In this document: positions 16,181 through 24,541 of the stretch, one piece after another | How positions within the stretch are numbered: the stretch's first letter is position 1 | Layout: each line of letters begins with the position of its first letter | Assembly (NCBI GenBank): GCA_963709425.1 | Contig: CAVPWG010000001.1 | Coordinates: 558,001 to 622,000, forward strand | Length of the DNA stretch: 64,000 nucleotides | From: JAICJC01 sp963709425 | GTDB lineage: Bacteria > Actinomycetota > Thermoleophilia > Gaiellales > JAICJC01 | Direction of reading: 5' to 3' | Notes under the pieces: generated by a model | What the model was told of the DNA's origin: nothing | Databases searched by the model: none | Seen by the model: only the letters and a program-made list of their open reading frames with translations | Translations under genes and position numbers: made by a program

Positions 16181-17377
16181 GTGACGAGCGACTCGGAGCC
16201 GCGCCGCGGCTCGCGCATGGCCGCGGTCATGCGCGAGGACGAGCGCGTCACGGCGCTCGAGCTCTTCTTCGACCTCGTCTTCGTGCTCGCCCTCACCCAA
16301 TGCACGACCCTGATGTCCCACGATCCCACCTGGGCGGGAATCGCCAAGGGGCTGGCCGTCCTGGGCGTCCTGTGGTGGTCGTGGGGCGGCTACGCCTGGT
16401 TGACGAGCGTCGTCGACCCCGAGGAGGGGGCGGTGCGCCTGGTGATGTTCGGCGCGATGGCCGCCATGCTCGTTGCCGCGCTGGGCGTGCCCGGGGCGTT
16501 CGGCGGCACGGCGCTGCTCTTCGCCTGCGCGTACGCGGTGGTGCGCGCCGCGCACATCATGCTGTTCGTGCTCGCGAGCCGGGGTGACCCTGGCCTGCGC
16601 CGATCGGTCACCGGCCTCGCCGTCAGCACCGCCGTCGGCGTGGGGCTGCTCGCCGCCGCGGCGTTCGCCGGCGGGGCGCTTCGGGGGACGCTCTGGGCCG
16701 TCGCGCTGCTCCTCGACGTTGGCGGCCCCTTCCTGTTCGGCGCCGAGGGGTGGAAGCTCGTGCCGGGGCACTTTGCGGAACGGCACGGGGCGATCATCAT
16801 CATCGCCCTGGGCGAGTCGATCGTCGCCATCGGCGTGGGCGCGAGCCCGGACGTCGACGCGGGCGTCGTCGTGGCGGCGGTGCTCGGGACGGTCGTCGCC
16901 GCCGCGCTCTGGTGGACGTACTTCGACGTCGTCGCGCTCGTCGCGGCGCGCCGGCTCGGGCAGGCCGCCGAGGGTCGCGAGCGCAACGAGATGGCGCGCG
17001 ACTCGTACTCCTACATCCACTACGCGATGGTCGCCGGCATCGTGCTGATCGCGCTCGGACTCAAGAAGACGCTGGCGCACGTCGGCGATCCCCTGACCGC
17101 CGAGACCGCCACCGCGATGCTCGGCGGCACGGCGCTCTACCTGCTCGCCCACATCGCGTTCCGCCTCCGGAACGTCGGCACCCTCAACAGGCAGCGCTTG
17201 GTCTGCGTCGTCATCCTCATCGCGCTGGTGCCGCTTGGCGTCCACCTGGCGTCCCTGGCGACGCTCGCCATCCTTGCGGCGGTGCTTGCGGTGCTGATCG
17301 TCTACGAGACCGTCCGCTTCGCCGACGCCCGCGAGCGTATCCGCCGTGAGCTGGCGGGCGGGACGCGCCCCGCATAG
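16181..17377 (+). CDS. Low temperature requirement protein A (LtrA) family membrane protein
   Basis: A 398-aa polytopic protein with the family hallmarks: VTALELFFDLVFVLALTQ in the first helix, FAERHGAIIIIALGESIVAIG in the middle, and ARDSYSYIHYAMVAGIVLIALGLKKTL later. LtrA was named from a Listeria cold-growth mutant, but its biochemical role is not known. The GTG at 16181 is the apparent start; MAAVMREDE twelve codons later is possible. Its last 76 bp overlap the convergent gene downstream. Confidence 0.88.
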   Translation: MTSDSEPRRGSRMAAVMREDERVTALELFFDLVFVLALTQCTTLMSHDPTWAGIAKGLAVLGVLWWSWGGYAWLTSVVDPEEGAVRLVMFGAMAAMLVAALGVPGAFGGTALLFACAYAVVRAAHIMLFVLASRGDPGLRRSVTGLAVSTAVGVGLLAAAAFAGGALRGTLWAVALLLDVGGPFLFGAEGWKLVPGHFAERHGAIIIIALGESIVAIGVGASPDVDAGVVVAAVLGTVVAAALWWTYFDVVALVAARRLGQAAEGRERNEMARDSYSYIHYAMVAGIVLIALGLKKTLAHVGDPLTAETATAMLGGTALYLLAHIAFRLRNVGTLNRQRLVCVVILIALVPLGVHLASLATLAILAAVLAVLIVYETVRFADARERIRRELAGGTRPA

Positions 17378-18042
17378 GCCGCGGTGGCGACGAGCGCCCC
17401 GATCAGCGGGTGCAGCCGCCCGGTCGTCGAGCTTCCCACCTGCGGCTGGAAGAGCGTCGCGAGGTAGAAGGGATGCCCCGGCAGCTCGACGGCCTCCACG
17501 CCCGCGTCCGGGGCACGGGCGGATACGACGAGGCCGGCGTCAACGAGCGCTCCCTCGTGCTCCGGCGCGATCCCGTAGTTGCACCAGTGAAAGCCCGTGA
17601 ACGGCGCCGTCCCGCAGAGCTCGGCCAGCCGGGTGCCGGCGACCGCGGTCACCTCGCGCTCCTCGCCCACGAGGCTGCACGAGAGCCGCGTCACCACCGG
17701 GTCGGCGGCGTCCGGGTCGGTCTCGGCGTGGGCCGCGCCGGCGTCCCCGGCGACGTTCCGCGCGAACTCGACCGTCATGTACTGAAAGCCGCCACAGGTC
17801 CCGAGGATCGGCGTGCCGCCCGTCCGTGCCCTGCGGATCGCCTCGAGCACCGCGTCGTCATCGCGGTACGGGGTGCCGGGTACGACCCATACGCCGTCGG
17901 CCTCCGCCGCCGACTCCGCCTCCGGGCTCGGCAGCCAGCGGGCGTCGACGGCGGCCGGCATGAGGGCGAGCGTCGCGTCGATCTCGCGGTGGGTCAGGTA
18001 CTGGACGTTGCGGTCGCCAAGGACGGCGATCGAGACCGGCAT
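17302..18042 (-). CDS. CTP-synthase C-terminal-like glutamine amidotransferase homologue
   Basis: A 246-aa class I glutamine amidotransferase fold related to the CTP synthase C-terminal domain but lacking its synthetase half. The nucleophile-elbow Cys is present (GTPILGTCGGFQYMTVEFARN). The C-terminal site normally read as TQFHPE is here ATLFQPQ, so the catalytic His and Glu are both absent. The protein therefore may not hydrolyse glutamine. The ATG at 18042 is preferred over an in-frame GTG three codons upstream. It overlaps ltrA by 76 bp at its 3' end. Confidence 0.8.
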   Translation of the reverse strand: MPVSIAVLGDRNVQYLTHREIDATLALMPAAVDARWLPSPEAESAAEADGVWVVPGTPYRDDDAVLEAIRRARTGGTPILGTCGGFQYMTVEFARNVAGDAGAAHAETDPDAADPVVTRLSCSLVGEEREVTAVAGTRLAELCGTAPFTGFHWCNYGIAPEHEGALVDAGLVVSARAPDAGVEAVELPGHPFYLATLFQPQVGSSTTGRLHPLIGALVATAAYAGRVPPASSRRIRSRASAKRTVS

Positions 18043-18062
18043 GAAACCCACGATAGCGGCGG

Positions 18063-19010
18063 TCAGCGGCGCATCCGGTTCCAGTATGTCCCGTGCCCCC
18101 AGCGGCGGAACGCATGCAGCGCCGAGCGGGACGTCTGGACGCGGAAGTCATAGCCCTTCGGCGAGACCGAGTCGAAGTAGACGAGCGCCTTGATGTGATG
18201 ATGGGCGTGCACCCACTTGCGCGCCCTCGTCATCCACTTCGCCTTGTGGCCGGCCGAATGCGGGTCCTCCATGCTGCCGGTCTCGGCGATCATCATCGGC
18301 TTTCCGTGCCGCCTGCCCCAGTGGTAGAAGGAGGTGAAGATCGAGCTATACCCGGCCCACTTGTGCTTGGCCGGATACCAGTTGTAGCCGTCGGCCGCGA
18401 TCCAGTTCACGTACCGGTCGCCGGGGTAGTACGCCTGGGCATGGCCGGTCTTGAAGTTGGCGGCGATCCCGCACCACACGAACCGGGCGTTCAGGGCGCC
18501 GACCTTCCGGAAGATCCGGACGACGTGACGCCATGCCGGGACGAACTCGCGCGGGGTCCCGATGTAGCGGGGCGAGCCGGGCGGCTGGTCCATCTCGTAG
18601 CCCAGCCGCAGGAAGACCTTCTTGTGGAGGCGCTTGATCGCGCGCGCCGTGCGCTTGATGAGCGCATCCTGGCTGCCGTTCGTGATCGCCGGGGCCGTGG
18701 TCGTCCCTCCCGGGGACCACGAGATCATCGGGATCTGCCGGTGCGCCATCGCGGCCTTGTCGATCCTGTAGGACGAGATCGACCACGGCCGGTAGTGGTG
18801 CACGATCGTGAGCTTGTAGCCGAGCCTGCGCTGGAAGCCGACGACATTCGCCCACGGTTCGCCGTGACGGTTCACGAACGCGCCGAAGAGCGCACCGTGG
18901 CGCGGGACCAGGTTGCGGTTGGTGTGGACGTGGGCCGAGGCCGAGCCCGCGCCGACGAGCACGAGGACGGCCGCTACGGGAAGGATGCGCCAGCGGCGAG
19001 GCGATCTCAT
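18063..19010 (-). CDS. Secreted glycoside hydrolase, GH26 (beta-mannanase-like)
   Basis: The 315-aa protein begins with a basic signal peptide (MRSPRRWRILPVAAVLVLVGAGSASAHV). The catalytic domain is GH26-like: GALFGAFVNRHG, then FLRLGYEMDQPPGSP with the candidate acid/base Glu, DRYVNWIAADGYNW, and the nucleophile region KPMMIAETGSMED. GH26 enzymes typically cut beta-1,4-mannan, but many bacterial members are uncharacterised, so the substrate is left open. The ATG at 19010 fits the signal peptide; a 330-bp upstream region contains hairpins. It lies 20 bp from the next gene on the same strand. Confidence 0.8.
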   Translation of the reverse strand: MRSPRRWRILPVAAVLVLVGAGSASAHVHTNRNLVPRHGALFGAFVNRHGEPWANVVGFQRRLGYKLTIVHHYRPWSISSYRIDKAAMAHRQIPMISWSPGGTTTAPAITNGSQDALIKRTARAIKRLHKKVFLRLGYEMDQPPGSPRYIGTPREFVPAWRHVVRIFRKVGALNARFVWCGIAANFKTGHAQAYYPGDRYVNWIAADGYNWYPAKHKWAGYSSIFTSFYHWGRRHGKPMMIAETGSMEDPHSAGHKAKWMTRARKWVHAHHHIKALVYFDSVSPKGYDFRVQTSRSALHAFRRWGHGTYWNRMRR

Positions 19011-19340
19011 GCTGGGATATCTCGCCAATTCTTGTAAGGGCACGCGCCGCCGAACGGTGAAGGTTCGGTAAGCCTTTCACACGGGCCGAGGTTTTCGGCC
19101 GCCGATATCCTGCTCCCGTAGCGCCATGAGAACCATTTCCTGGGTACGGCGGGCGTCTCTCCGCCGCGACGTTGCAGGGTGAGTGTTAGCTGGATCCAGG
19201 TGCGAACATGAAGCGGCTTGCATCGGCGCTTGCGCGAAATACCACAATCCGGGGAGGCACCCCGAGGTCGGCCTCCGTCACAATCCCACCTGGTGGCAAC
19301 GCAGCATCCTGACCTCCGCGGCTCCAGCCGATTCACCGTT
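19011..19340. other. Intergenic region with two hairpins between divergent genes
   Basis: No convincing gene. In the leader of the GH26 gene there are two perfect stem-loops: CCGAAC-7 nt-GTTCGG (19050-19068) and GGCCGA-5 nt-TCGGCC (19084-19100). They could form a structured 5' UTR on the minus strand, but they match no riboswitch class that I know. The region must also hold the MarR-gene promoter. Confidence 0.4.
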
Positions 19341-19763
19341 GTGAACGGAAGATCCCCCTCCCTCTCCTCACATGACGTGCCGGCGGGGCTGCGGGTGGTC
19401 AGGGCGCTTGACCGGGCTGTTCTCGAGGTTGCCCGCAGCCTCGACCTGCGCCCGATGGAGCTCTACGCGCTGCTCCTCCTGCACGGTGCCGAGCCGATCG
19501 AGACGACGCGGCTCGCCGACCAGCTCTCTGCCAGTCCGAGCCAGGCCAAGCAGCTCGCCCTGAGGCTGTGCGCGCGCGGCGTCGCCGTCCGGCGTGGGCC
19601 GTTCGGCCGCACCGAGCTGACGGACGCCGGGCGCGAGCTGGCCCTCGAGGCCGAGGCGCAGCTGGAAGACGTCGTGGCGGGGCGGATGGCCGGGATGGAC
19701 CCGACCCTCCGCGTGCTCGGCGGCGCGACGCTCGCCGACATGACGCTCCCCTCGCTGGCGTAG
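19341..19763 (+). CDS. MarR-like winged-helix transcriptional regulator
   Basis: The product of about 140 aa contains a winged helix: MELYALLLLHGAEPIETTRLADQLSASPSQAKQLALRLCARGVAVRRG, followed by a beta-wing (PFGRTELTDAGRELA) typical of MarR proteins. It ends in a short dimerisation helix (EAQLEDVVAGRMAGM). The start is uncertain: GTG 19341 is used here, with GTG 19378 as the alternative. It ends at a strong terminator before the APC permease gene, so it is its own transcription unit, possibly controlling its neighbours. Confidence 0.7.
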   Translation: MNGRSPSLSSHDVPAGLRVVRALDRAVLEVARSLDLRPMELYALLLLHGAEPIETTRLADQLSASPSQAKQLALRLCARGVAVRRGPFGRTELTDAGRELALEAEAQLEDVVAGRMAGMDPTLRVLGGATLADMTLPSLA

Positions 19764-19786
19764 CGCCAGCCCGCGAAGCCGCGTGC

Positions 19787-19828
19787 GGGCGGCGATGCGA
19801 GCGGGGTCTTCGCCGCCCTAGCTTTTTT
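19787..19828 (+). terminator. Intrinsic terminator after the MarR-like gene
   Basis: A perfect 9-bp stem, GGGCGGCGA (19787-19795) with TCGCCGCCC (19810-19818), followed by a six-T run (19823-19828). It is one of the few canonical rho-independent terminators in this GC-rich window and separates the regulator from the permease. Confidence 0.8.
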
Positions 19829-19909
19829 GGGTGTTTTCCGCCAAACTCCACCTGTCATACGCGCCCCGGGCGGTCCAGCCGGGGTGGGCATTCTCATCGG
19901 GAGGGACGG

Positions 19910-21454
19910 ATGTCTTCATCGGAACCCGTGGTCGAGCAGACCACGGCGATGGCTCTGGAGGAGAAGGGGCACCTTCAGAAGTCGCTTCGCAGGTTCGACA
20001 TGCTCTTCTTCACGATCTGCGCCCTGATCGGACTCGACACCCTCGGCCAGGTGTCCGGGTTCGGTGCCCAGACGTTCGCCTGGGTCGTCATCCTCGCGGT
20101 GGCGTTCGTGCTGCCGTACGCGTTTCTCATGGCCGAGCTCGGCACGACCTTCACGCAGGAGGGCGGGCCGTACGAGTGGATGAAGATGTCCTGGGGCCGG
20201 TTCGCGGCCGGCATGGGCTCGGTGCTGTACTGGGTCACGAACCCGCTCTGGGTCGGCGGGTCGCTGGCATTCATCGCGACCGACGCGTGGAGCGCGAACA
20301 TCCACGAGATCGGATCCGGCTTCACGGTCGGCAACATCACCTTCAAGATGGTCTTCATCTGGATCTCGATCGGTGTGGCGATCGCCTCGCTGCGTCGAGG
20401 GAAGTGGATCCCCAACGTGGGCGCCATCGTGCGCGTCGGCGTGCTGGCATTCTTCTCGATCACGGTGCTGATCTACGGGATCGAGCACGGCGTGCACGGA
20501 TTCGGCGCCGGCGACTTCGTGCCGAACGACATGCTGATCTTCCTGGGCCTCGTGCCGCTGCTGCTCTTCAACTACGTCGGCTTCGAGCTCCAGAACGGTG
20601 CCGCCGAGGAGATGCAGGACCCGCAGCGCGACGTCCCGGTGACGGTGATCCAGAGCGGGGTCGTCGCGGTGCTGGCCTACTCGATTCCGATCTTCGGGAT
20701 CCTGGCCGTCCTCCCCACGAGCGAGATCACCGGCATCGGCGGGTTCCTCGACGCCGTCCATACGACGTTCGGCGTCTACGGAGGCGCCCAGGACGTCCTG
20801 ACCGACCTCATGGCGCTCGGCTTCATCTTCGCGCTGGTCACATCGGGCAGCGTGTGGATGATGGGCTCGGACCGGATCCTCGCGGTCGCGGCCTATGACG
20901 GCGCGTTCCCCGGGTACTTCGGCCGGTTCCACCCGCGCCTGGGCACACCCGTGCGGGTGAACGTGATGTCGGGCGTCGGCTCGACGATCTTCATGCTCGC
21001 GGCGGTGTATCTGCTCTCCGGGAGCGCCAGCGCCGCGGCCACCTTCACGATTGTCCTCTACCTCGCGACGTCGACGACGCTGCTCTCGTACCTCCTGATC
21101 TTCCCGGCGGGCATCAAGCTCCGGTTGAGCCACGGGAACGTCCATCGGCCATATCGGCTTGGATCCTCGGGGAACGGGCTCATGTGGCTGTGCGTTGGTG
21201 CCACCACCGCATGGATGCTGCTGGGCTCGTGGGTGGCGATGTTCCCGGGCACGCTCGAGGAGCTCACCGGCCACAGCTACAGCATGATGGACAGCTACGG
21301 CGTGTCTCGCCTGCGTTTCGAGGTGTTCACGCTCGGCACGCTCGCGATCGTCCTTCTCATCGGACTGATCGGCTACGTGCTCGCCGCCCCGGTGCGCGCG
21401 CGCACGGTCGACATCCCGCTCGAAGGCGCCCTGGAGCCGGCGGCCGGCGACTAG
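19910..21454 (+). CDS. APC-superfamily amino acid/polyamine permease
   Basis: A 514-aa protein with about 12 helices. The N-terminal FDMLFFTICALIGLDTLGQVSGFGAQTFAW corresponds to the APC substrate-binding first helix, and EMQDPQRDVPVTVIQSG is the conserved loop of amino acid/polyamine permeases. A GGGAGG Shine-Dalgarno precedes the ATG at 19910. Downstream lie two class III aminotransferases and a PuuD-like hydrolase, so amine or amino-acid uptake for catabolism is a reasonable inference. The exact substrate is unknown. Confidence 0.88.
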   Translation: MSSSEPVVEQTTAMALEEKGHLQKSLRRFDMLFFTICALIGLDTLGQVSGFGAQTFAWVVILAVAFVLPYAFLMAELGTTFTQEGGPYEWMKMSWGRFAAGMGSVLYWVTNPLWVGGSLAFIATDAWSANIHEIGSGFTVGNITFKMVFIWISIGVAIASLRRGKWIPNVGAIVRVGVLAFFSITVLIYGIEHGVHGFGAGDFVPNDMLIFLGLVPLLLFNYVGFELQNGAAEEMQDPQRDVPVTVIQSGVVAVLAYSIPIFGILAVLPTSEITGIGGFLDAVHTTFGVYGGAQDVLTDLMALGFIFALVTSGSVWMMGSDRILAVAAYDGAFPGYFGRFHPRLGTPVRVNVMSGVGSTIFMLAAVYLLSGSASAAATFTIVLYLATSTTLLSYLLIFPAGIKLRLSHGNVHRPYRLGSSGNGLMWLCVGATTAWMLLGSWVAMFPGTLEELTGHSYSMMDSYGVSRLRFEVFTLGTLAIVLLIGLIGYVLAAPVRARTVDIPLEGALEPAAGD

Positions 21455-21462
21455 CCCGAACC

Positions 21463-22479
21463 CTACGGGGCGGCCGCGTGGCGCTCGAAGCTCTGCTTCA
21501 GCTCCGCGGCCGCCCCGGCGGCTTCCGAGGGCCGAAGCACGGGCACGTCGTAGCCGAGCACGCGCTTGAGGGTGTCGGCCGTCTGGTCAGTGAGGGTCAC
21601 CGTTCCGTCGGCGTCGATCCGCTCGACCCCGTCGAAGCGCGCCCCGGCCTCGTTCACCGCGATCGCGTCCTCGAGCGGCCAGCGCAGATCGAGCTCGACC
21701 CGCATTCCGGCGGCGAGCACCGGGTAGCCGCCCGGGAGCCCGGCCGGGGTCGGCACGTGGTCGGGCGAGGGAACGTCCCCCAGGAGCGCCGTGAAGAGCC
21801 GGGCTGCGGCCGCGGCCGTCACCCGGTTCATGTCCCGGTCGGTGTGCAGCCGCCACGGCGTGCGGATGATCGCGTCGGCCTCTTCCTTGGGCATGTCGAC
21901 GAGGTACGGCGGCAGCTCGCCGCCGGATGACCCGTAGCTCCCGAAGGCGTGCGGGCCGAGCGAATGGTGGGCCGCGAGCCGCACCGGCCGCGGGAACTTG
22001 GCCGCCACCTCGGAGACGTTCCCGAGCCCGCACCCGACGTCGTGGCCCATCCCGCGAAGCACCGGCCCGGTGATGTCGGGAAACGACACGATCACGCTGA
22101 ACGGGTCGCGGCCGAGCTGCTCCATCACCTCGATCAGGGGGGCGAGCGGGAACGGCAGCCACGCCCCCAGGCCGAGCCTGCGCAGCGGCGCCCGCGCCGG
22201 CTCGGGAAGCTCGTTCAGCACCCACCAGGACTGGAGCGTCGGCGCGAGCACGGCGAGGTCGATCCCGTCGCCGCTCCAGTCGGGCGATGCGACCACCACC
22301 TCGGGCCGGCGGCCGTGGATCGCCGCGATCAGGCGGGCCTGGCCCGCCACGGCCTCGCACCGCTCGGGCCGTCGGCCCGCGACGACGAGCCGCCCGACGG
22401 CCGGCTCCAGCGCGAGCGCCTCGGCCAGCATCGCGCCCAGATTGCCGGGGCCCACCACCATCGCCGTCACGCCGTCCAT
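21463..22479 (-). CDS. NAD(P)-binding dehydrogenase-like protein
   Basis: A 338-aa protein with an N-terminal Rossmann motif (VTAMVVGPGNLGAMLAEALAL) and a basic turn after strand 2 (VVAGRRPERC) that suggests NADP. The rest (APLIEVMEQLGRDPFSVIVSFPDITGPVLRGMGHDVGCGLGNVSEV) resembles no family I can name; opine or saccharopine dehydrogenase-like folds are possible. It lies antisense between the permease and the aminotransferase genes, with its start only 20 bp from the divergent aminotransferase, so it may act on the same substrates. Confidence 0.65.
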   Translation of the reverse strand: MDGVTAMVVGPGNLGAMLAEALALEPAVGRLVVAGRRPERCEAVAGQARLIAAIHGRRPEVVVASPDWSGDGIDLAVLAPTLQSWWVLNELPEPARAPLRRLGLGAWLPFPLAPLIEVMEQLGRDPFSVIVSFPDITGPVLRGMGHDVGCGLGNVSEVAAKFPRPVRLAAHHSLGPHAFGSYGSSGGELPPYLVDMPKEEADAIIRTPWRLHTDRDMNRVTAAAAARLFTALLGDVPSPDHVPTPAGLPGGYPVLAAGMRVELDLRWPLEDAIAVNEAGARFDGVERIDADGTVTLTDQTADTLKRVLGYDVPVLRPSEAAGAAAELKQSFERHAAAP

Positions 22480-22498
22480 CCCGCTACTGTAACCAGCC

Positions 22499-23834
22499 GT
22501 GGCATCCGCCGCTCGACCGCTCCCGCGCCCTCTACGATCGCGCACGGGAGACGCTTGTCGAGGGGGTGTCGTCCCCGTCGCGCGGCCGCGTCAACTACGA
22601 CGTCCCGATCTTCATGACCTCCGGCGCCGGCGGCCGCATCACCGACGCCGACGGCAACGAGTATGTCGACCTGATGATGGCCTACGGCGCGCTCCTGCAC
22701 GGGCACGCCCATCCCCGCCTGGTCGCCGCCGGCGAGCGGGCCGTGCGGCAGGGCACGCTCTTCGCGACGGCGTCCGAGGTCGAGGTGGACGTCGCCGAGC
22801 GGATCTCGGCGCTCGTTCCGGGTGCGGAGCGGGTGCGCTTCGCGAACACCGGCACCGAGGCGACCATGGCGGCGATCCGGATCGCGCGGGCGGTCACCGG
22901 CCGGCCGCTCGTGGTCAAGTTCGAGGGCCATTACCACGGCTGGCACGACGCGTTCCTCGTGAGCTCGCACCCGCGCGACCCGGCCACCCTCGGCGATCCC
23001 GCCGACCCGCCGCGCGTGCTCGACTCGCAGGGCCTCACCGACGGCTCGGTGGCCGACACGGTCCTGTGCGCCTGGAACGACGCCGCCCTCCTGGCCGACT
23101 GTCTCGACCGCCGCCGCGGACGGGTGGCCGCGGTCATCACGGAGCCGGTCATGGCGAACATGGGCGTGATCCCGCCGCGGCCGGGATATCTCGAGGAGGT
23201 GCGGCGCCTGTGCGACGACCACGGCGCGCTCCTGATCCTCGACGAGACGGTCACCGGCTTTCGACTCCATCCGGGCGGATGCCAGGCGCTCTACGGCGTG
23301 ACCGGCGACCTGGCCACCTTCGGGAAGGCGCTCGGCGCGGGACTCCCCCTGGCGGCGATCACCGGCCGGGCCGACGTCATGGACGCCCTCGCCGGCGGTC
23401 GCGTGCTGCACTACGGCACGCAGAACGCGCCCAACCTGGCCCTGTCGGTCGCGGCCGAGAGCCTCGAGATGCTGACCGAGGACGAGGGTGCGGCGGCGGC
23501 CGAGATGACCCGGCGCGGCGAGCGGCTGGCACACGGCCTCGCGGATGCGTTCGCGGCCGCCTCCATCCCGGCGCTGGTGCAGGGCGTCGGGCCGATGCTC
23601 CAGGTGCTGCCGCTCCGCGCCGGCCACGAGGACGCCGAGGCGATCCGCGACATGCGCGACTTCTGCACCCACGCCGATCCGATCGTCTACCGGCGCTTCG
23701 TCCACGAGCTCTTCGGCCTCGGTGTGTACGCGAGCCCCGCCCTCCTCCTGCACATGCTCGTCTCGACAGCGCACACCGACGCCGATGTCGATGCTGCCGT
23801 CGAGGCGGCCACCACCGCGGCGGCCCGCCTGTGA
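22499..23834 (+). CDS. Class III aminotransferase, glutamate-1-semialdehyde aminomutase-like; N-terminal frameshift
   Basis: A PLP enzyme of about 444 aa with the class III core: IFMTSGAGGRITDADGNEYVD, FANTGTEATMAAIRIARAVTG, KFEGHYHGWHD, LLILDETVTGFR and the PLP-lysine segment LATFGKALGAGLPLA. The sequence is closest in pattern to HemL, but its neighbours suggest an amine or amino-acid transaminase, not haem synthesis. The conserved N-terminus (DRSRALYDRARETLVEGVSS) has no start codon in its own frame. A GTG at 22499 lies one frame off, and deleting one base at about 22508-22512 would join it. The stop overlaps the next gene (GTGA). Confidence 0.85.
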
Positions 23835-24541
23835 GCCGGCCGACGATCGGCATCACGAGCTACTGGACGCAAGCGGCGATGTCGCACTGGTCGTGCGACG
23901 CGGTGCTGGTGTCGCAGGGGTACGTGGAGGGCGTCCGCGTCGCCGGCGGCCGGCCGGTCGTGCTCCCGGCGGACACGACCTGGATCGACGAGCCGGACGA
24001 TGTGCTCGACATCGTCGACGCCCTGCTCGTCGTCGGCGGCAACGATGTCGACCCGATCCACTACGGCCGGGAGCCACACGCGGCGATCGGCGCACTCAGC
24101 CCGCGCCGCGACGCCGTCGAGCTCGCGCTCGTGCGCCGGGCGGTCGCGCGCGACGTCCCGCTCCTCGGCATCTGCCGCGGCGTCCAGGTGCTGAACGTCG
24201 CCCTGGGCGGCACGCTCGACCAGCATCTGGCCGACACGATCGACGTCAGCCCGCACCGGCTGTCCGACTCGGAGTTCGGGATCCACCAGGTCGACACGGT
24301 GCCCGGCTCGCTCGCGGCGCGGTTGATCGGCGAGCGGCTCACGGTGCACTCCCACCACCACCAGGGCATCGACCGCGTGGGCGACGGGCTGGTCGTGTCG
24401 GCGCGCGCCGAGGACGGCGTCATCGAGGCGATCGAGCACCCGGGCCGCCGGTTCTGCATCGGCGTCCTCTGGCACCCCGACGCCGAGCACGACGGGCATG
24501 GGGCGCCGGTCTTCGAAGGGCTGGTATCGTCGGCCCGGTGA
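23831..24541 (+). CDS. Gamma-glutamyl-gamma-aminobutyrate hydrolase-like (PuuD family)
   Basis: A 236-aa class I glutamine-amidotransferase-fold hydrolase. PuuD frees GABA from gamma-glutamyl-GABA in the glutamylated putrescine pathway. Motifs are PTIGITSYW at the N-terminus, DALLVVGGNDVDPIHYGRE, the nucleophile elbow LLGICRGVQVLNVALGG, and VLWHPDAEHD where the usual HPE is HPD. It overlaps both flanking aminotransferase genes by 4 bp, so the three are one operon. No puuA-like glutamate-amine ligase is in the window, so the true substrate could be another gamma-glutamyl amide. Confidence 0.88.
   Translation: MSRPTIGITSYWTQAAMSHWSCDAVLVSQGYVEGVRVAGGRPVVLPADTTWIDEPDDVLDIVDALLVVGGNDVDPIHYGREPHAAIGALSPRRDAVELALVRRAVARDVPLLGICRGVQVLNVALGGTLDQHLADTIDVSPHRLSDSEFGIHQVDTVPGSLAARLIGERLTVHSHHHQGIDRVGDGLVVSARAEDGVIEAIEHPGRRFCIGVLWHPDAEHDGHGAPVFEGLVSSAR

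Noticed and set aside
19020..19140. Possible riboswitch in the GH26 leader
   Set aside because: Two hairpins are real, but the loops and spacers do not match c-di-GMP, c-di-AMP or other classes that I can recall; kept only as structured leader.
19916..21274. A 452-codon minus-strand frame opposite the APC permease
   Set aside because: His/Glu/Arg-rich mirror of membrane-protein codons; no independent start signal or domain.
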